The position numbers were made by a program, and so were the translations under genes. A stretch of 57,295 nt of DNA from positions 1-57,295 of the forward strand of contig CANIKY010000004.1 in NCBI GenBank assembly GCA_947468085.1, in the 5' to 3' direction. Source of the DNA: Paracoccaceae bacterium. GTDB lineage: Bacteria; Pseudomonadota; Alphaproteobacteria; Rhodobacterales; Rhodobacteraceae. Positions within the stretch are counted from its first letter, which is position 1, and each line of letters starts with the position of its first letter. Below the pieces are notes generated by a model. It had not been told where the DNA came from. It searched no databases and saw nothing but the letters and a program-made list of their open reading frames with translations. Of this stretch, positions 33,744 through 44,370 are shown one piece after another.

Positions 33744-35399
33744 ATGCAGGCAGAGTATGTGATCATCGGTTCAGGTTCGGCAGGGTCGGCTTTGGCTTAC
33801 CGCTTGGGGGCCGCGGGCCACCGTGTGATTGTGATCGAGGCGGGCGGTACCGATGCGGGCCCCCTGATCCAGATGCCCGCGGCTCTGTCTTATCCGATGA
33901 ATATGCCGCGTTATGACTGGGGTTTTCATTCCGAACCCGAACCGCATTTGGGCGGGCGGGTACTGGCCACACCGCGCGGGCGGGTGGTGGGCGGATCGTC
34001 TAGCATCAACGGCATGGTCTATGTGCGCGGCCATGCCCACGACTACGACACATGGGAGGCGATGGGGGCCCAAGGCTGGGCCTATGCCGATGTGCTCCCC
34101 TATTTCAAACGCATGGAAAATTGGCACGGCGAAGATGGACAGCCGTCCGCGTTTCGCGGCACCGATGGCCCGCTGCACATCACCCGTGGGCCGCGCAACA
34201 ACCCGCTATTTGACGCCTTTGTCACGGCAGGCCGCCAAGCGGGCTACAACACCACCGCCGATTACAACGGCGAGGCCCAAGAAGGCTTTGGCGCGATGGA
34301 GGCGACAATCTGGAAGGGTCGGCGCTGGTCGGCGGCCAATGCCTATCTTAAGCCCGCGCTGAAACAGGGCAACGTGCAGTTGTACCACGCCTTGGCGCGC
34401 AAGGTCGTCATCGAAGACGGTCGCGCCGTTGGGGTCGAGGTGCAGCGCGGCGATAAGATCGAAGTGATCCGTGCCGCGCGCGAAGTGATCGTGGCGGCAT
34501 CTGTCATCAACACGCCTAAAATCCTGATGCACTCGGGGATTGGCCCTGCCGCCCACTTGGCCGAAATGGGGATTGGCCTTATCGCCGACCGCCCCGGGGT
34601 GGGGGCCAATCTGCACGACCATCTGGAACTGTACCTGCAATTCGCCGCAAGCCAGCCTGTCACGCTGTACAAATACTGGAACCTGTGGGGCAAGGCGCTG
34701 ATCGGGGCGCAGTGGATGTTGACAGGCAAAGGGCTTGGCGCGTCCAACCAGTTTGAAAGCTGCGGGTTTATCCGTTCGCGCGCGGGGATAGACTATCCCG
34801 ACATCCAGTATCATTTCCTGCCGATTGCGGTGCGCTATGATGGCAAAGCCTCAGCCCACGGGCACGGGTTTCAGGTGCACACGGGGCCGATGCGGTCGCT
34901 CTCACGCGGCGCGGTGACGCTGCGTTCAGCCGATCCTTTGGCACCGCCGAAGATTGTGTTCAACTACATGTCCGACCCCGCCGATTGGCAGGATTTTCGC
35001 ACAGCCATTCGCCTGACGCGCGAGATTTTCGCACAAGATGCTTTTAAACCCTATGTCAAATCTGAAATCCAACCGGGGTCTGGCGTGCAGTCGGATGAGG
35101 ATCTGAACGACTTCATCCGCGCCCATGTGGAAAGTGCCTATCACCCCTGCGGCACGGCCCGCATGGGGCGGCGCGACGATCCGATGGCCGTGGTTGACCC
35201 CGAACTGCGGGTGATCGGGGTCGAAGGATTGCGCGTGGTCGACAGCTCTATCTTCCCGCAGGTCACCAACGGCAACCTAAACGGCCCGTCGATCATGACG
35301 GGGGAAAAGGCCGCTGACCACATCTTGGGCAAGGGCATGCTGGCGCGGTCAAACCAGCAGCCTTGGATCAACCCCAACTGGCGCACGTCGCAGCGTTAG
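33744..35399 (+). CDS. betA: Choline dehydrogenase
   Basis: A 551-residue GMC flavoprotein. FAD-binding motif [17 protein letters not shown] (residues 6-22), then [11 protein letters not shown], the GMC signature [20 protein letters not shown] and [10 protein letters not shown], the second signature [20 protein letters not shown], and the active-site His in [16 protein letters not shown] 33744 with GAAGGGAT just before it. Oxidises choline to betaine aldehyde; betB is not next to it here. Its stop is only 4 nt into the convergent SRPBCC gene's end (overlap at 35396-35399). Confidence 0.94.
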   Translation: MQAEYVIIGSGSAGSALAYRLGAAGHRVIVIEAGGTDAGPLIQMPAALSYPMNMPRYDWGFHSEPEPHLGGRVLATPRGRVVGGSSSINGMVYVRGHAHDYDTWEAMGAQGWAYADVLPYFKRMENWHGEDGQPSAFRGTDGPLHITRGPRNNPLFDAFVTAGRQAGYNTTADYNGEAQEGFGAMEATIWKGRRWSAANAYLKPALKQGNVQLYHALARKVVIEDGRAVGVEVQRGDKIEVIRAAREVIVAASVINTPKILMHSGIGPAAHLAEMGIGLIADRPGVGANLHDHLELYLQFAASQPVTLYKYWNLWGKALIGAQWMLTGKGLGASNQFESCGFIRSRAGIDYPDIQYHFLPIAVRYDGKASAHGHGFQVHTGPMRSLSRGAVTLRSADPLAPPKIVFNYMSDPADWQDFRTAIRLTREIFAQDAFKPYVKSEIQPGSGVQSDEDLNDFIRAHVESAYHPCGTARMGRRDDPMAVVDPELRVIGVEGLRVVDSSIFPQVTNGNLNGPSIMTGEKAADHILGKGMLARSNQQPWINPNWRTSQR

Positions 35400-35836
35400 A
35401 TTTCTGCTTGACGGGCCAAGCGTTCGAACAGGGTTTTGACAATCCGATCCGCTTCATCGGCGCGGTCTTTCACGATGCGGGCCGTCAGACCGCGTGCCTC
35501 CATCGTGCCGATCCATGTAAGGGTTTTGGCACCATCGGGGCCAGTCTGCGGTGTTACATTTAACCCGATGGAAACACCGCCACCAATGCGGTGATCGGCT
35601 TGAATGTCGATGTGGCTTTCGGCCACGCCTGCGGTTTGACGAAGGCTGATATGGCCAGCCAAATTCAGCAAAATCACCCCGATCCTGCGCCGGAAAGTGA
35701 AGGCCATTGTCTCTGCAACGGGTTCGGAAAAGATAAACCCGTCAGGGGCAATTTTACCCAAAACGTTTGGGTCACGCAAAAGGTGCAGCACCTTTTCAGG
35801 CGGGCAAGCGGTTAGAATAGAACCATGAATTTTCAT
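35396..35836 (-). CDS. CoxG/SRPBCC-fold protein
   Basis: A 146-residue protein of the START-like SRPBCC superfamily, closest in appearance to CoxG-like proteins: [20 protein letters not shown], then [15 protein letters not shown] and a long C-terminal helix [21 protein letters not shown]. Such proteins bind hydrophobic ligands; no catalytic residue can be named. It overlaps the betA stop tail to tail and lies 49 nt from the end of the MFS gene, both minus, so it may be read as a second gene after that exporter. Confidence 0.75.
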   Translation of the reverse strand: MKIHGSILTACPPEKVLHLLRDPNVLGKIAPDGFIFSEPVAETMAFTFRRRIGVILLNLAGHISLRQTAGVAESHIDIQADHRIGGGVSIGLNVTPQTGPDGAKTLTWIGTMEARGLTARIVKDRADEADRIVKTLFERLARQAEI

Positions 35837-35885
35837 TTTTTATCCAATAATTTTAGTCATCATTCTAGCGTAAAGAACGAATTTA

Positions 35886-37094
35886 TCAGTCTTTCGCCCA
35901 CCACAAAAGGGGTAACATCGTCAAAGTTGACAAAACTGAGCATCCCAGCATCAGCCCTATCAATGGCATCTCGCCCGAACCAGGCGGCAGGGCCGCTACG
36001 GCCAAGGCTGACAAAGCCGCCCCGCCGCCTATTACAATCGCACCCCCAAGGCCCGACGCTGTCCCCGCAAGTTCGGGTCGCACCGACAGCATTCCGGCAT
36101 TGGCATTGGGCAGAGCCATACCATTGCCCACCCCCAAGGCGACCATCGCACCGAAAAACGATATGGCCCCCGAAAGGCCAGCCCAAGTGAATAGCGCCAA
36201 AAAGGCCATCCCGCCGGTGGTGATCATCGTACCGGCGACAATCATCGGGTTCATGCCAAAGCGCACTGAAAAGCGCCCTGCCAAGAAGTTTCCCGCTGCA
36301 TAGCCCATGGCCGGCAGTGCAAAAGCCAGTCCTATGGCCGAAGGTTGCAGCCCAAACACTTTAGCCCCGACATAGGGGGCACCGCCCAAAAAGGCGTAAA
36401 AACAGCCCGATGCAAATGTGGCAGACCCGCAATAGGCCCAAAACCTTCCAGCACCCAAAAGGGCGGGGTATAGGCGGATCTGTTGGGCAAAGCTGCGCTG
36501 GGCTGTGGTGGCGGTTTCGCCCATATCGGCCCAAGTCAGCGCCGTAACGACCAGCCCCAAGACCAACAGCATGACAAAGGTGGATTGCCAACCAAAGGCC
36601 TCTTCCAGCGCTCCGCCAAGGACGGGGCCGATCATGGGCACCAAACTCATCCCCATGGTGACATAGCCAATCATCGACGCCGCCCGCGGCCCATCCACCA
36701 TGTCGCGCACCACGGCACGGCTTAACACCATCCCCGCCGTTACCACCGCCTGCACCATACGAAAGGCCAAGAACACCGTGGCATTGGGCGCGAACAGCGT
36801 GCCAATCGTCGCCAGAAGAAAGATGGCCAAAGCCCCCAAAACCACCGGCCTGCGGCCAAAACGGTCGCTGACCGGCCCGATTACCACCTGCATCACCGCC
36901 GACAGCGCCAGATAAAGCGACACGGCCAATTGCATCAGCCCATAGGGCACATCGAAATACAGCGCCATCTGCGGCAAAGACGGCAGCATCAGATTCAAGG
37001 TCAGCGCTGAAAGCCCCGTCAGTAAGGTCAGCGTCACCAAGCGCGGTGGGGTTTTGCGGTTCAAGAAAACGCTTTGCGGCAAGTGGCTTACCAT
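35886..37094 (-). CDS. MFS multidrug efflux transporter (Bcr/CflA type)
   Basis: A 402-residue, 12-segment drug:proton antiporter. Early motif LTGLSALTLNLMLPSLPQMA, the MFS loop motif GPVSDRFGRRPVVLGALAIF, and the DHA1 antiporter motif LVPMIGPVLGGALEEAFGWQ (motif C). ATG 37094 is chosen because MVSHLPQSVFLNRKTPPRL leads directly into the first membrane helix. The open frame extends 103 codons further without family similarity. Substrate unknown. Confidence 0.9.
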   Translation of the reverse strand: MVSHLPQSVFLNRKTPPRLVTLTLLTGLSALTLNLMLPSLPQMALYFDVPYGLMQLAVSLYLALSAVMQVVIGPVSDRFGRRPVVLGALAIFLLATIGTLFAPNATVFLAFRMVQAVVTAGMVLSRAVVRDMVDGPRAASMIGYVTMGMSLVPMIGPVLGGALEEAFGWQSTFVMLLVLGLVVTALTWADMGETATTAQRSFAQQIRLYPALLGAGRFWAYCGSATFASGCFYAFLGGAPYVGAKVFGLQPSAIGLAFALPAMGYAAGNFLAGRFSVRFGMNPMIVAGTMITTGGMAFLALFTWAGLSGAISFFGAMVALGVGNGMALPNANAGMLSVRPELAGTASGLGGAIVIGGGAALSALAVAALPPGSGEMPLIGLMLGCSVLSTLTMLPLLWWAKD

Positions 37095-37462
37095 TTTGGA
37101 AAAGCAAAATAGGCAAAGCCCGCGTGACAAAGCCATGACCTGGGGGCTTTGCCCAAAACCCCGTTCCATCTTCGCGGCCCAAAGCACAGCGTTTGAACAT
37201 CGCAATCGCTGCCCAAAGGCAGAAGGCTTGGGGCAGAGACGGGAAAAAGCGGCATATGACCCTCGACTATTTTTAAAAGGGTTAGCGCATAAAGAGCACC
37301 TTGGGCAGGGGGGCAGCGCCGAAGTGCCCAAGCTTTGCCCCCGTAAAGTCATTTTATTGCGGCCCCGCGCAACATTTTTGCTTTCCGCTGCGGCGCGGCA
37401 CATCTATGTTGCGCGCACAAAGCCTGTCATACGGGCGACATGAATGCAAAAGGACCCGTGCT
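37095..37462. other. Divergent gap between MFS exporter and pccB
   Basis: 368 nt without a credible gene. CTTGGGCA (37300-37307) and TGCCCAAG (37325-37332) form an 8-bp stem. TTGCG-N6-CGCAA (37357-37372) is an inverted repeat about 90 nt before pccB; propionate regulators of the ScfR/PccR type recognise TTGC/GCAA-containing half-sites, so it is a candidate operator only. A/T-rich patches near 37260-37290 and 37345-37380 may hold promoters. Confidence 0.4.
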
Positions 37463-38992
37463 ATGGATGTACTGCTTGAACTGGAAAAGCGCAGGCAGGC
37501 CGCCCGCGAGGGTGGCGGTCAGCGGCGGGTCGAGGCGCAGCATGGCAAGGGCAAACTCACCGCGCGCGAGCGGGTGGAGTTGTTGCTAGACGAAGGCTCG
37601 TTCGAAGAGTTTGACATGTTCGTGGCCCACCGCTGCACCGATTTCGGCATGGAGGCCGAGCGGCCAGCAGGCGACGGCGTGGTCACAGGCTGGGGCACGA
37701 TCAACGGGCGCATGGTCTATGTGTTCAGTCAGGACTTTACGGTCTTTGGCGGGTCACTGTCAGAAACCCATGCAAATAAGATCTGCAAGATCATGGATAT
37801 GGCCATCCAAAACGGCGCGCCCGTGATTGGCATCAACGATTCGGGCGGCGCGCGGATTCAAGAAGGGGTTGCTTCGCTGGCGGGCTATGCTGAGGTGTTT
37901 CAGCGCAACATCATGGCATCTGGCGTGGTGCCGCAGATCAGCTTGATCATGGGGCCCTGCGCCGGTGGGGCGGTTTATTCGCCCGCTATGACCGATTTTA
38001 TTTTCATGGTCAAAGACAGCTCTTATATGTTTGTGACCGGCCCCGATGTGGTCAAGACCGTGACCAACGAAGTGGTTTCGGCGGAAGAGTTGGGGGGGGC
38101 TTCGACCCATACCAAGAAATCCTCGGTGGCTGATGGCGCTTATGAGAATGACATCGAAATGCTGGCCGAAGCGCGGAGGTTGTTTGACTTCCTGCCGCTT
38201 AACAACCGCGAAAAAGCCCCCGTCCGCCCGTTTTTTGATGACCCAGCACGGTTGGAAGCCAGCCTTGATACGCTGATTCCTGACAACCCCAACCAGCCCT
38301 ATGATATGAAAGAACTGATCCATAAAGTCGCCGACGAGGGTGATTTTTTCGAAATTCAGCGCGATTATGCCGCCAATATCATCACGGGTTTTGTGCGCAT
38401 TGAAGGCCAAAGTGTGGGCGTGGTGGCCAACCAGCCGATGGTTCTGGCAGGGTGCTTGGATATCGACGCCTCGCGCAAGGCGGCGCGGTTCGTGCGGTTT
38501 TGCGATGCTTTTGAAATTCCGATCCTGACCTTGGTCGACGTGCCGGGCTTTTTGCCCGGTGTGGCGCAGGAATTGGGTGGGGTGATCAAGCACGGGGCCA
38601 AGTTGCTGTTTGCTTACGGTGAGGCAACGGTGCCAAAAGTGACCGTCATCACGCGCAAGGCGTATGGCGGGGCTTATGATGTCATGGCCTCTAAGCACCT
38701 GCGCGGCGATTTCAACTATGCTTGGCCCACGGCAGAGATTGCCGTGATGGGGGCCAAGGGGGCGGTTGAGATCCTCTATCGCTCGGAACTGGGCGATAAG
38801 GAAAAGATCGCAGCACGGGTGAAAGACTATGAAACCCGCTTTGCCAATCCCTTTGTTGCCGCCGAAAAAGGATTCATCGACGAGGTGATCCACCCGCAAT
38901 CCACCCGCAAGCGCGTGGCGCGGGCCTTTGCCGCCCTTAGGGGGAAAAAGCTGTCCAATCCATGGAAAAAACACGATAATATCCCACTTTGA
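37463..38992 (+). CDS. pccB: Propionyl-CoA carboxylase beta subunit
   Basis: A 509-residue carboxyltransferase subunit moving the carboxyl group from carboxybiotin to propionyl-CoA, giving methylmalonyl-CoA. Motifs: [77 protein letters not shown] (oxyanion Gly pair), and [28 protein letters not shown] 37463 has AAAAGGA 9 nt upstream. First gene of the propionyl-CoA operon with pccA and the mutase. Confidence 0.97.
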   Translation: MDVLLELEKRRQAAREGGGQRRVEAQHGKGKLTARERVELLLDEGSFEEFDMFVAHRCTDFGMEAERPAGDGVVTGWGTINGRMVYVFSQDFTVFGGSLSETHANKICKIMDMAIQNGAPVIGINDSGGARIQEGVASLAGYAEVFQRNIMASGVVPQISLIMGPCAGGAVYSPAMTDFIFMVKDSSYMFVTGPDVVKTVTNEVVSAEELGGASTHTKKSSVADGAYENDIEMLAEARRLFDFLPLNNREKAPVRPFFDDPARLEASLDTLIPDNPNQPYDMKELIHKVADEGDFFEIQRDYAANIITGFVRIEGQSVGVVANQPMVLAGCLDIDASRKAARFVRFCDAFEIPILTLVDVPGFLPGVAQELGGVIKHGAKLLFAYGEATVPKVTVITRKAYGGAYDVMASKHLRGDFNYAWPTAEIAVMGAKGAVEILYRSELGDKEKIAARVKDYETRFANPFVAAEKGFIDEVIHPQSTRKRVARAFAALRGKKLSNPWKKHDNIPL

Positions 38993-39009
38993 TGCACCCA
39001 CCCCTACAA

Positions 39010-39414
39010 ATGAGCTTCATGTTCCGTTGGCCCGCCCTGATTGGTTTTTTGCTGCCGCTGCCCCTTTGGGCGGGCGAGGCAATCACCGTGCCCTCGGGCC
39101 AAGTTGTGACCTTGTTGGAAGCCGTATCCAATGTGCCCGGCTCCAACGGTCCTGCGCTGCGCTTTCGGTTTTTGGCCCCAGCTATTGCTCGGGATCTGGC
39201 CACGATTGACGCCGAGACCGCAGGCAGCGATATGGACCATCTGTGCAACACTTTTGCGCTGAGCAATCTGCCTGACGATGTATCCATTCCGGCCGAGATC
39301 ATCATCTCTTTGTCCGATCGCGATGTGCCTTTGGGCGAAGACGATCCCGAAGCGACGCAATTCTTCAATGCCTACCGGATCGAAGATGGCGCGTGCCAGT
39401 GGGAGTTGTTCTGA
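39010..39414 (+). CDS. Small exported protein of the pcc operon (possibly DUF6497)
   Basis: About 134 residues. The N-terminus MSFMFRWPALIGFLLPLPLWAGEA is a standard Sec signal peptide with an AGEA-like cleavage site. The mature part holds DMDHLCNTFALSNLP and an acidic C-terminal region ending CQWELF; two Cys could form a disulfide. An upstream ATG at 38992, overlapping the pccB stop, is possible, but neither has a good ribosome site. It resembles a Rhodobacteraceae-restricted family usually found here; I recall it as DUF6497 but cannot confirm. Function unknown. Confidence 0.75.
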   Translation: MSFMFRWPALIGFLLPLPLWAGEAITVPSGQVVTLLEAVSNVPGSNGPALRFRFLAPAIARDLATIDAETAGSDMDHLCNTFALSNLPDDVSIPAEIIISLSDRDVPLGEDDPEATQFFNAYRIEDGACQWELF

Positions 39415-39467
39415 ATGCGGCACGCGCACCTCTTTAGAAAGACTGCTCCTAGAAGAAAGACTGGCCT

Positions 39468-39863
39468 ATGCTGAAACACCGCGGCTTTCCCGGGCGTCTG
39501 CCGGGGTCTGATTTTCAATTCGTCATCCGGCGCGCCAATATGAAAGAGGGTGCGACGAAGATCACCAAGCGCGAACGCTTTCGCGACCGCAAACACGTGG
39601 ACCGGATGGCCGATGCTGGCTTTATGGCAGCCCTTTGGCAGTATTTCGGCGAAGACCCCTTTGAGCGCGGCAATCTTGATGCGGGTCGCCTGTCATGGCT
39701 TTTCGGCCGCGAAGTGGTGCCAGCCGAAGACCCGTTCAACCCCGCCTCTTACGACGCTGTGCTGAAAGTTGACGCCGCGCGCGCGCGGGCGTCCTTTCCC
39801 GAAGTCTTCGCCGAAGACGCCCCCGACGCCTTGGGCGGCGGCGACGAGGATTGGGAAGATTAA
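39468..39863 (+). CDS. Conserved hypothetical protein between pccB and pccA
   Basis: A 131-residue soluble protein, basic in its first 50 residues (KITKRERFRDRKHVDRMADA) and acidic at the end (AEDAPDALGGGDEDWED). No catalytic motif or membrane segment is seen. ATG 39468 gives the longest product; an ATG at 39540 is an alternative. The codon use is like the neighbours, and the position inside the pcc operon is typical of Rhodobacterales. Role unknown. Confidence 0.75.
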   Translation: MLKHRGFPGRLPGSDFQFVIRRANMKEGATKITKRERFRDRKHVDRMADAGFMAALWQYFGEDPFERGNLDAGRLSWLFGREVVPAEDPFNPASYDAVLKVDAARARASFPEVFAEDAPDALGGGDEDWED

Positions 39864-39935
39864 GATGCGCGCGCCCTGCCCAAATAATCGTCTTGCGACC
39901 ACGTTAGCGGCAAGCATAATTGCGAAGGAATGTCC

Positions 39936-41939
39936 ATGTTCACCAAGATCCTGATCGCCAATCGCGGCGAGATTGCCTGCCGCGTGATCAAGACCGCCCG
40001 CAAGATGGGCATCAAGACCGTGGCCGTCTATTCCGACGCTGACCGGGGTGCGCTGCATGTTAAAATGGCGGACGAGGCCTATCACATCGGCCCTGCGCCT
40101 GCCGCCCAAAGCTATATCGTGATCGACAAAATCCTAGAGGCTGTCCGCGCCACGGGCGCGCAAGCAGTTCACCCCGGCTACGGCTTCCTATCCGAAAACC
40201 GCGCCTTTGCGGCGGCGTTGGAAGCTGCAGGTGTGGTTTTCATCGGCCCGCCGTCCTCGGCCATCGAACAGATGGGCGACAAGATCACGTCCAAGAAAAT
40301 TGCCCAAGCGGCGGGGGTTTCCACTGTGCCCGGCTATATGGGCATCATCGCTGATGCCGATGAAGCGGTGAAAATCTCGGATGAGATTGGCTATCCCGTG
40401 ATGATCAAAGCCTCGGCCGGTGGCGGCGGCAAGGGGATGCGGATTGCGTGGGACGCGGCTGAGGCGCGCGAGGGTTTCCAGTCTTCCAAGAACGAAGCTG
40501 CGGCTTCTTTTGGCGACGACCGCATTTTCATTGAAAAGTTTGTCACCCAACCCCGCCATATCGAAATTCAGGTCCTGGCCGACCAGCACGGCAACACAAT
40601 CTACCTGCACGAACGCGAATGCTCGATCCAGCGGCGCAACCAAAAGGTGATCGAAGAAGCGCCTTCCCCCTTCCTTGATGCCGCGACCCGCAAGGCCATG
40701 GGCGAGCAGGCCTGCGCCTTGGCCCGCGCGGTGGGCTATACCTCGGCTGGCACGGTGGAATTCATCGTGGATGGCAGCCGGAATTTCTTTTTCCTAGAAA
40801 TGAACACCCGCTTGCAGGTGGAACATCCGGTGACTGAACTTATCACGGGGATTGATCTGGTCGAACAGATGATCCGCGTGGCCGATGGGCAAAAGCTGCC
40901 CTTTGCCCAAGGGGATATCAAAATCAACGGCTGGGCCATGGAAAGCCGTCTTTACGCCGAAGACCCTTACCGCAAGTTTCTTCCCTCCATTGGCCGCCTC
41001 ACCCGCTATCGCCCGCCTGTTGAAGGTGCCACCGAACGTGGCGGCATCGTGCGCAATGATACGGGTGTGTTCGAAGGTGGTGAGATTTCGATGTATTACG
41101 ACCCGATGATCGCCAAACTGTGCACTTGGGCCCCGACCCGCGCTGCGGCGATTGAAGAAATGCGTCTGGCGCTGGACACGTTCGAGGTCGAGGGCATCGG
41201 TCACAACCTGCCCTTTGTCGCCGCCGTGATGGATCACCCGCGCTTCACCTCTGGCAACATCACCACGGCTTTCATCGCAGAAGAATACCCGGACGGCTTC
41301 AAAGGGGCCACGCTTGACAGCGACCTTCTTCACCGCATCGCCGCCGCCGCCGCTGCGATGAACCGTGTCGCCGAAATTCGCCGCACGCGCATTTCTGGCA
41401 CGATGGACAATCACAAACGCAAGGTCGGCGATGATTGGGTGGTCGATCTGCAAGGCGAGCGCATTGCCTTGACGATTGCCGCCGATCATCATGGATCGAC
41501 CATCACCTTCGCCGACGACACGCGCCTGCGCGTCACCTCGGATTGGCAACCGGGCCAAGTCCTCGCACGTCTGATGGTGGATGGCCAACCGCTGGTGATG
41601 AAAGTGGGCAAAATCCCCATGGGCTTTCGCCTGCGCCTGCGCGGTGCGGATCTGAAGGTGCTGGTCCGCTCGCCCCGCGCGGCAGAGTTGTCCCAGCATA
41701 TGCTGGAAAAGATCCCACCAGACACATCGAAATATCTTCTTTGCCCGATGCCCGGCCTGCTTGTGACGCTTGCCGTGGCCGTAGGCGACGAAGTGCAAGA
41801 GGGCCAAACCCTCGCCACGGTCGAGGCGATGAAGATGGAAAACATCCTTAAAGCCACTCGTGCGGGCGTGGTCAAGGCGGTCAACGCCGCCCCCGGCGCC
41901 TCACTAAAGGTCGACGAGATCATTTTGGAATTCGTCTGA
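39936..41939 (+). CDS. pccA: Propionyl-CoA carboxylase alpha subunit (biotin-containing)
   Basis: A 667-residue protein: biotin carboxylase domain (ILIANRGEIACRVIKTARKMG, VHPGYGFLSENRAFA, ATP-grasp MIKASAGGGGKGMRI, FLEMNTRLQVEHPVTE), a central BT domain, and a C-terminal biotinyl domain with the attachment Lys at about 633 in VEAMKMEN. ATG 39936 has AAGGA 6 nt upstream and is preferred to the ATG at 39930. Uses ATP and bicarbonate to carboxylate biotin for PccB. The bioMNY uptake genes in the same window supply its cofactor. Confidence 0.97.
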   Translation: MFTKILIANRGEIACRVIKTARKMGIKTVAVYSDADRGALHVKMADEAYHIGPAPAAQSYIVIDKILEAVRATGAQAVHPGYGFLSENRAFAAALEAAGVVFIGPPSSAIEQMGDKITSKKIAQAAGVSTVPGYMGIIADADEAVKISDEIGYPVMIKASAGGGGKGMRIAWDAAEAREGFQSSKNEAAASFGDDRIFIEKFVTQPRHIEIQVLADQHGNTIYLHERECSIQRRNQKVIEEAPSPFLDAATRKAMGEQACALARAVGYTSAGTVEFIVDGSRNFFFLEMNTRLQVEHPVTELITGIDLVEQMIRVADGQKLPFAQGDIKINGWAMESRLYAEDPYRKFLPSIGRLTRYRPPVEGATERGGIVRNDTGVFEGGEISMYYDPMIAKLCTWAPTRAAAIEEMRLALDTFEVEGIGHNLPFVAAVMDHPRFTSGNITTAFIAEEYPDGFKGATLDSDLLHRIAAAAAAMNRVAEIRRTRISGTMDNHKRKVGDDWVVDLQGERIALTIAADHHGSTITFADDTRLRVTSDWQPGQVLARLMVDGQPLVMKVGKIPMGFRLRLRGADLKVLVRSPRAAELSQHMLEKIPPDTSKYLLCPMPGLLVTLAVAVGDEVQEGQTLATVEAMKMENILKATRAGVVKAVNAAPGASLKVDEIILEFV

Positions 41940-41940
41940 T

Positions 41941-41993
41941 CCTTTCATATGTGTTCAAATATCCTCGGGGGTCCGGGGGCAGACAGCCCCCGG
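41941..41993. repeat. Dispersed intergenic hairpin repeat, copy C
   Basis: CCTTTCATATGTGTTCAAAT followed by CCGGGGGC-AGACA-GCCCCCGG. It fills most of the gap between pccA and the mutase gene and keeps the same orientation on the plus strand as copies A and B. Confidence 0.75.
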
Positions 41994-42020
41994 TTCCGCC
42001 GCCGCAATAAGGACCTCGCC

Positions 42021-44144
42021 ATGACCACCCGCGCTGACTGGGACGCCCTCGCCACCAAAGACCTTAAGGGCAAGTCGCCCGATACGCTGACATGGGCCAC
42101 GCTGGAAGGCATACCAGTCAAGCCGCTTTACACCGCCGAAGATACCGCCAACCTACCCCATATGGGCGGCTATCCCGGCCTTGCCCCTTTCACACGCGGC
42201 GTGCGCGCCACGATGTATGCGGGCCGTCCTTGGACGATCCGGCAATATGCGGGCTTTTCCACGGCCGAAGAATCCAACAACTTCTACCGCAAGGCTTTGG
42301 CTGCGGGCCAACAGGGCGTGTCCGTCGCCTTCGATCTGGCCACCCACCGTGGCTACGATTCCGATCATCCCCGCGTGGTGGGCGATGTGGGCAAGGCCGG
42401 TGTGGCGATAGACTCCGTCGAGGATATGAAGATCCTGTTTGATGGCATCCCCTTGGACAAAGTCTCTGTCTCCATGACGATGAACGGCGCTGTGATCCCG
42501 ATCCTCGCCAATTTCATCGTCGCAGGCGAAGAGCAGGGCGTGGCCCGCGCCGCCCTGTCAGGCACGATCCAAAACGACATCCTCAAAGAATTTATGGTGC
42601 GCAACACCTATATCTACCCGCCCGAACCCTCGATGCGGATCGTGGCTGACATTATCGAGTACACCGCCCGCGAAATGCCCAAGTTCAATTCGATTTCGAT
42701 TTCCGGCTACCATATGCAGGAAGCGGGCGCGAATTTGGTGCAGGAACTGGGCTTTACCCTTGCTGATGGGCGCGAATATGTCCGCACGGCCTTGGCACGC
42801 GGCATGAATGTTGACGATTTTGCCCCCCGCCTGTCGTTCTTTTTCGCCATCGGCATGAACTTCTTCATGGAGGCCGCCAAGCTTCGCGCCGCCCGCCTGC
42901 TATGGCACCGCATCATGGCCGAATTTGGCGCGCAAAAGCCCGAAAGCTTGATGCTGCGCACGCATTGCCAAACCTCTGGCGTGTCTTTGCAGGAAAAAGA
43001 TCCCTATAACAACGTGATCCGCACGGCTTATGAGGCCATGTCGGCGGTTCTCGGCGGTACGCAATCGCTGCACACCAATTCCTTTGACGAGGCGATGGCC
43101 TTGCCTACCGAGGCGTCAGCCCGCATCGCGCGCAATACGCAACTGATCTTGCAAGAAGAAACGGGCATCACCCATGTGGCTGATCCGCTGGCGGGCAGCT
43201 ATTATGTCGAAACCCTCACCGCCCAGTTGGCCGAAGAGGCGTGGAAGCTGATCGAACAGGTGGAATCTTTGGGCGGTATGACCAAGGCTGTTGCCTCGGG
43301 CATGCCCAAACTGCGCATTGAAGAAAGTGCCGCGCGCCGCCAATCGCTGATTGATCGCGGCTCCGATGTGATTGTGGGCGTCAACAAATACCAGCCCGAA
43401 ACCGACACGCCGGTGGATATCCTGTCGATCGACAACATCGCCGTGCGCGACAGTCAGATCGCCCGCCTTCACACCACCCGCGCTGCCCGAAATGAAGCCG
43501 CAGCCCAAGCCGCCCTGCAAGCCTTGGAGGCCGCCGCGCGTTCCGACGGCAACCTGCTCGATGCCGCCATCCTCGCCGCCCGCGCCCGCGCTACGGTTGG
43601 AGAGATTTCGACCGCGATGGAAAACGTCTTCGGTCGCCACAGGGCTGAGGTCAAAACCCTCGCCGGTGTTTACGGCGCAGGCTACGACGGCGACGCGGGC
43701 TTTGAAGCCATCCAAGCCGATATCAACGCCTTTGAGGCCGAAGAAGGCCGCCGCCCGCGGATGCTGGTGGTCAAGATGGGCCAAGACGGCCACGACCGTG
43801 GGGCCAAGGTGATCGCCACAGCCTTTGCCGATATGGGCTTTGACGTCGATATGGGCCCGCTGTTTCAAACACCCGAAGAGGCGGCGCAAGACGCCATCGA
43901 CAATGATGTTCATGTCATCGGCATCTCGTCGCAAGCCGCAGGCCATATGACACTCGCGCCCAAACTGATCGAGGCGCTCGCCGCCAAAGGTGCCGGCGAC
44001 ATCCTTGTGATCTGCGGCGGCGTCATTCCTGCGCAGGATCATGCCTTCCTCAAATCCAAAGGTGTCAAAGCCATCTTCGGCCCGGGCACCCATATCCCCA
44101 AAGCCGCCGCCGAAATCCTCGCCCTGATCCGCGCCACGCGCTAA
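42021..44144 (+). CDS. mcm: Methylmalonyl-CoA mutase (single-chain)
   Basis: A 707-residue B12 enzyme converting (R)-methylmalonyl-CoA to succinyl-CoA. The N-terminal TIM barrel has [23 protein letters not shown] (substrate-binding Arg/Tyr) and [18 protein letters not shown]. The C-terminal cobalamin domain has the base-off motif [10 protein letters not shown], with Asp 589, His 591 and Gly 594. ATG 42021 with AAGGA 10 nt upstream. It completes propionyl-CoA assimilation with pccB/pccA; the epimerase gene is not in the window. Related ethylmalonyl-CoA mutase is the main alternative, but the context favours methylmalonyl-CoA. Confidence 0.95.
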   Translation: MTTRADWDALATKDLKGKSPDTLTWATLEGIPVKPLYTAEDTANLPHMGGYPGLAPFTRGVRATMYAGRPWTIRQYAGFSTAEESNNFYRKALAAGQQGVSVAFDLATHRGYDSDHPRVVGDVGKAGVAIDSVEDMKILFDGIPLDKVSVSMTMNGAVIPILANFIVAGEEQGVARAALSGTIQNDILKEFMVRNTYIYPPEPSMRIVADIIEYTAREMPKFNSISISGYHMQEAGANLVQELGFTLADGREYVRTALARGMNVDDFAPRLSFFFAIGMNFFMEAAKLRAARLLWHRIMAEFGAQKPESLMLRTHCQTSGVSLQEKDPYNNVIRTAYEAMSAVLGGTQSLHTNSFDEAMALPTEASARIARNTQLILQEETGITHVADPLAGSYYVETLTAQLAEEAWKLIEQVESLGGMTKAVASGMPKLRIEESAARRQSLIDRGSDVIVGVNKYQPETDTPVDILSIDNIAVRDSQIARLHTTRAARNEAAAQAALQALEAAARSDGNLLDAAILAARARATVGEISTAMENVFGRHRAEVKTLAGVYGAGYDGDAGFEAIQADINAFEAEEGRRPRMLVVKMGQDGHDRGAKVIATAFADMGFDVDMGPLFQTPEEAAQDAIDNDVHVIGISSQAAGHMTLAPKLIEALAAKGAGDILVICGGVIPAQDHAFLKSKGVKAIFGPGTHIPKAAAEILALIRATR

Positions 44145-44145
44145 C

Positions 44146-44203
44146 CCCTTCACCGAGGTGCAAATACTTCGCAGGGGTCCCGGGGGGGCGCGCAGCCCCC
44201 CGG
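44146..44203. repeat. Divergent copy D of the intergenic hairpin repeat
   Basis: CACCGAGGTGCAAATACTTC replaces the CATATGTGCCCAAATAT part, followed by GGGGGGC-GCGCA-GCCCCCC. It lies just after the mutase stop. A CACCGAGGTGCGAAAT piece recurs at 46385-46400. Confidence 0.55.
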
Positions 44204-44210
44204 CCTTGCC

Positions 44211-44250
44211 CAAGCAAAAGGCCCGCTGTCGCCAGCGGGCCTTTTGCTTG
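44211..44250. terminator. Strong bidirectional terminator between mutase and cuckoo-RNA array
   Basis: An 18-bp perfect stem with a 4-nt TCGC loop. The inner GC-rich part (GGCCCGCTG / CAGCGGGCC) is flanked by AAAA and TTTT, so it works in both directions. It ends the pcc/mutase operon from the left and the DUF1127–small RNA transcript from the right, 13 nt after the last CTCCTCCC hairpin. Confidence 0.9.
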
Positions 44251-44263
44251 GGGACGTAAAGGT

Positions 44264-44331
44264 GCGGCGACCTCGGGGAGGAGGTCGAAGTCGCCGCTGG
44301 TCCGGGGGCCTCAGGGAGGAGGAAAAGGCCC
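44264..44331 (-). ncRNA. Cuckoo-type small RNA unit 4 (CcsR4-like)
   Basis: Two hairpins read on the minus strand. First 44331-44306: stem GGGCCT/AGGCCC with CCTCCTCCC in a 14-nt loop. Second 44297-44264: a 12-bp stem with one G-U pair and the exact loop ACCTCCTCCC. The linker is 8 nt. The terminator begins 13 nt further on. In R. sphaeroides such RNAs are processed from the ccaF1 transcript and sequester SD-like partners. Confidence 0.8.
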
Positions 44332-44370
44332 GCGTACATCGTGAGCCGCGAAATCTTGCGACTGAATTTC

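Noticed and set aside
40794-41807. A 337-codon open frame antisense to pccA
   Set aside because: Shadow of the strongly biased pccA frame; rich in His/Arg/Gly with no domain.
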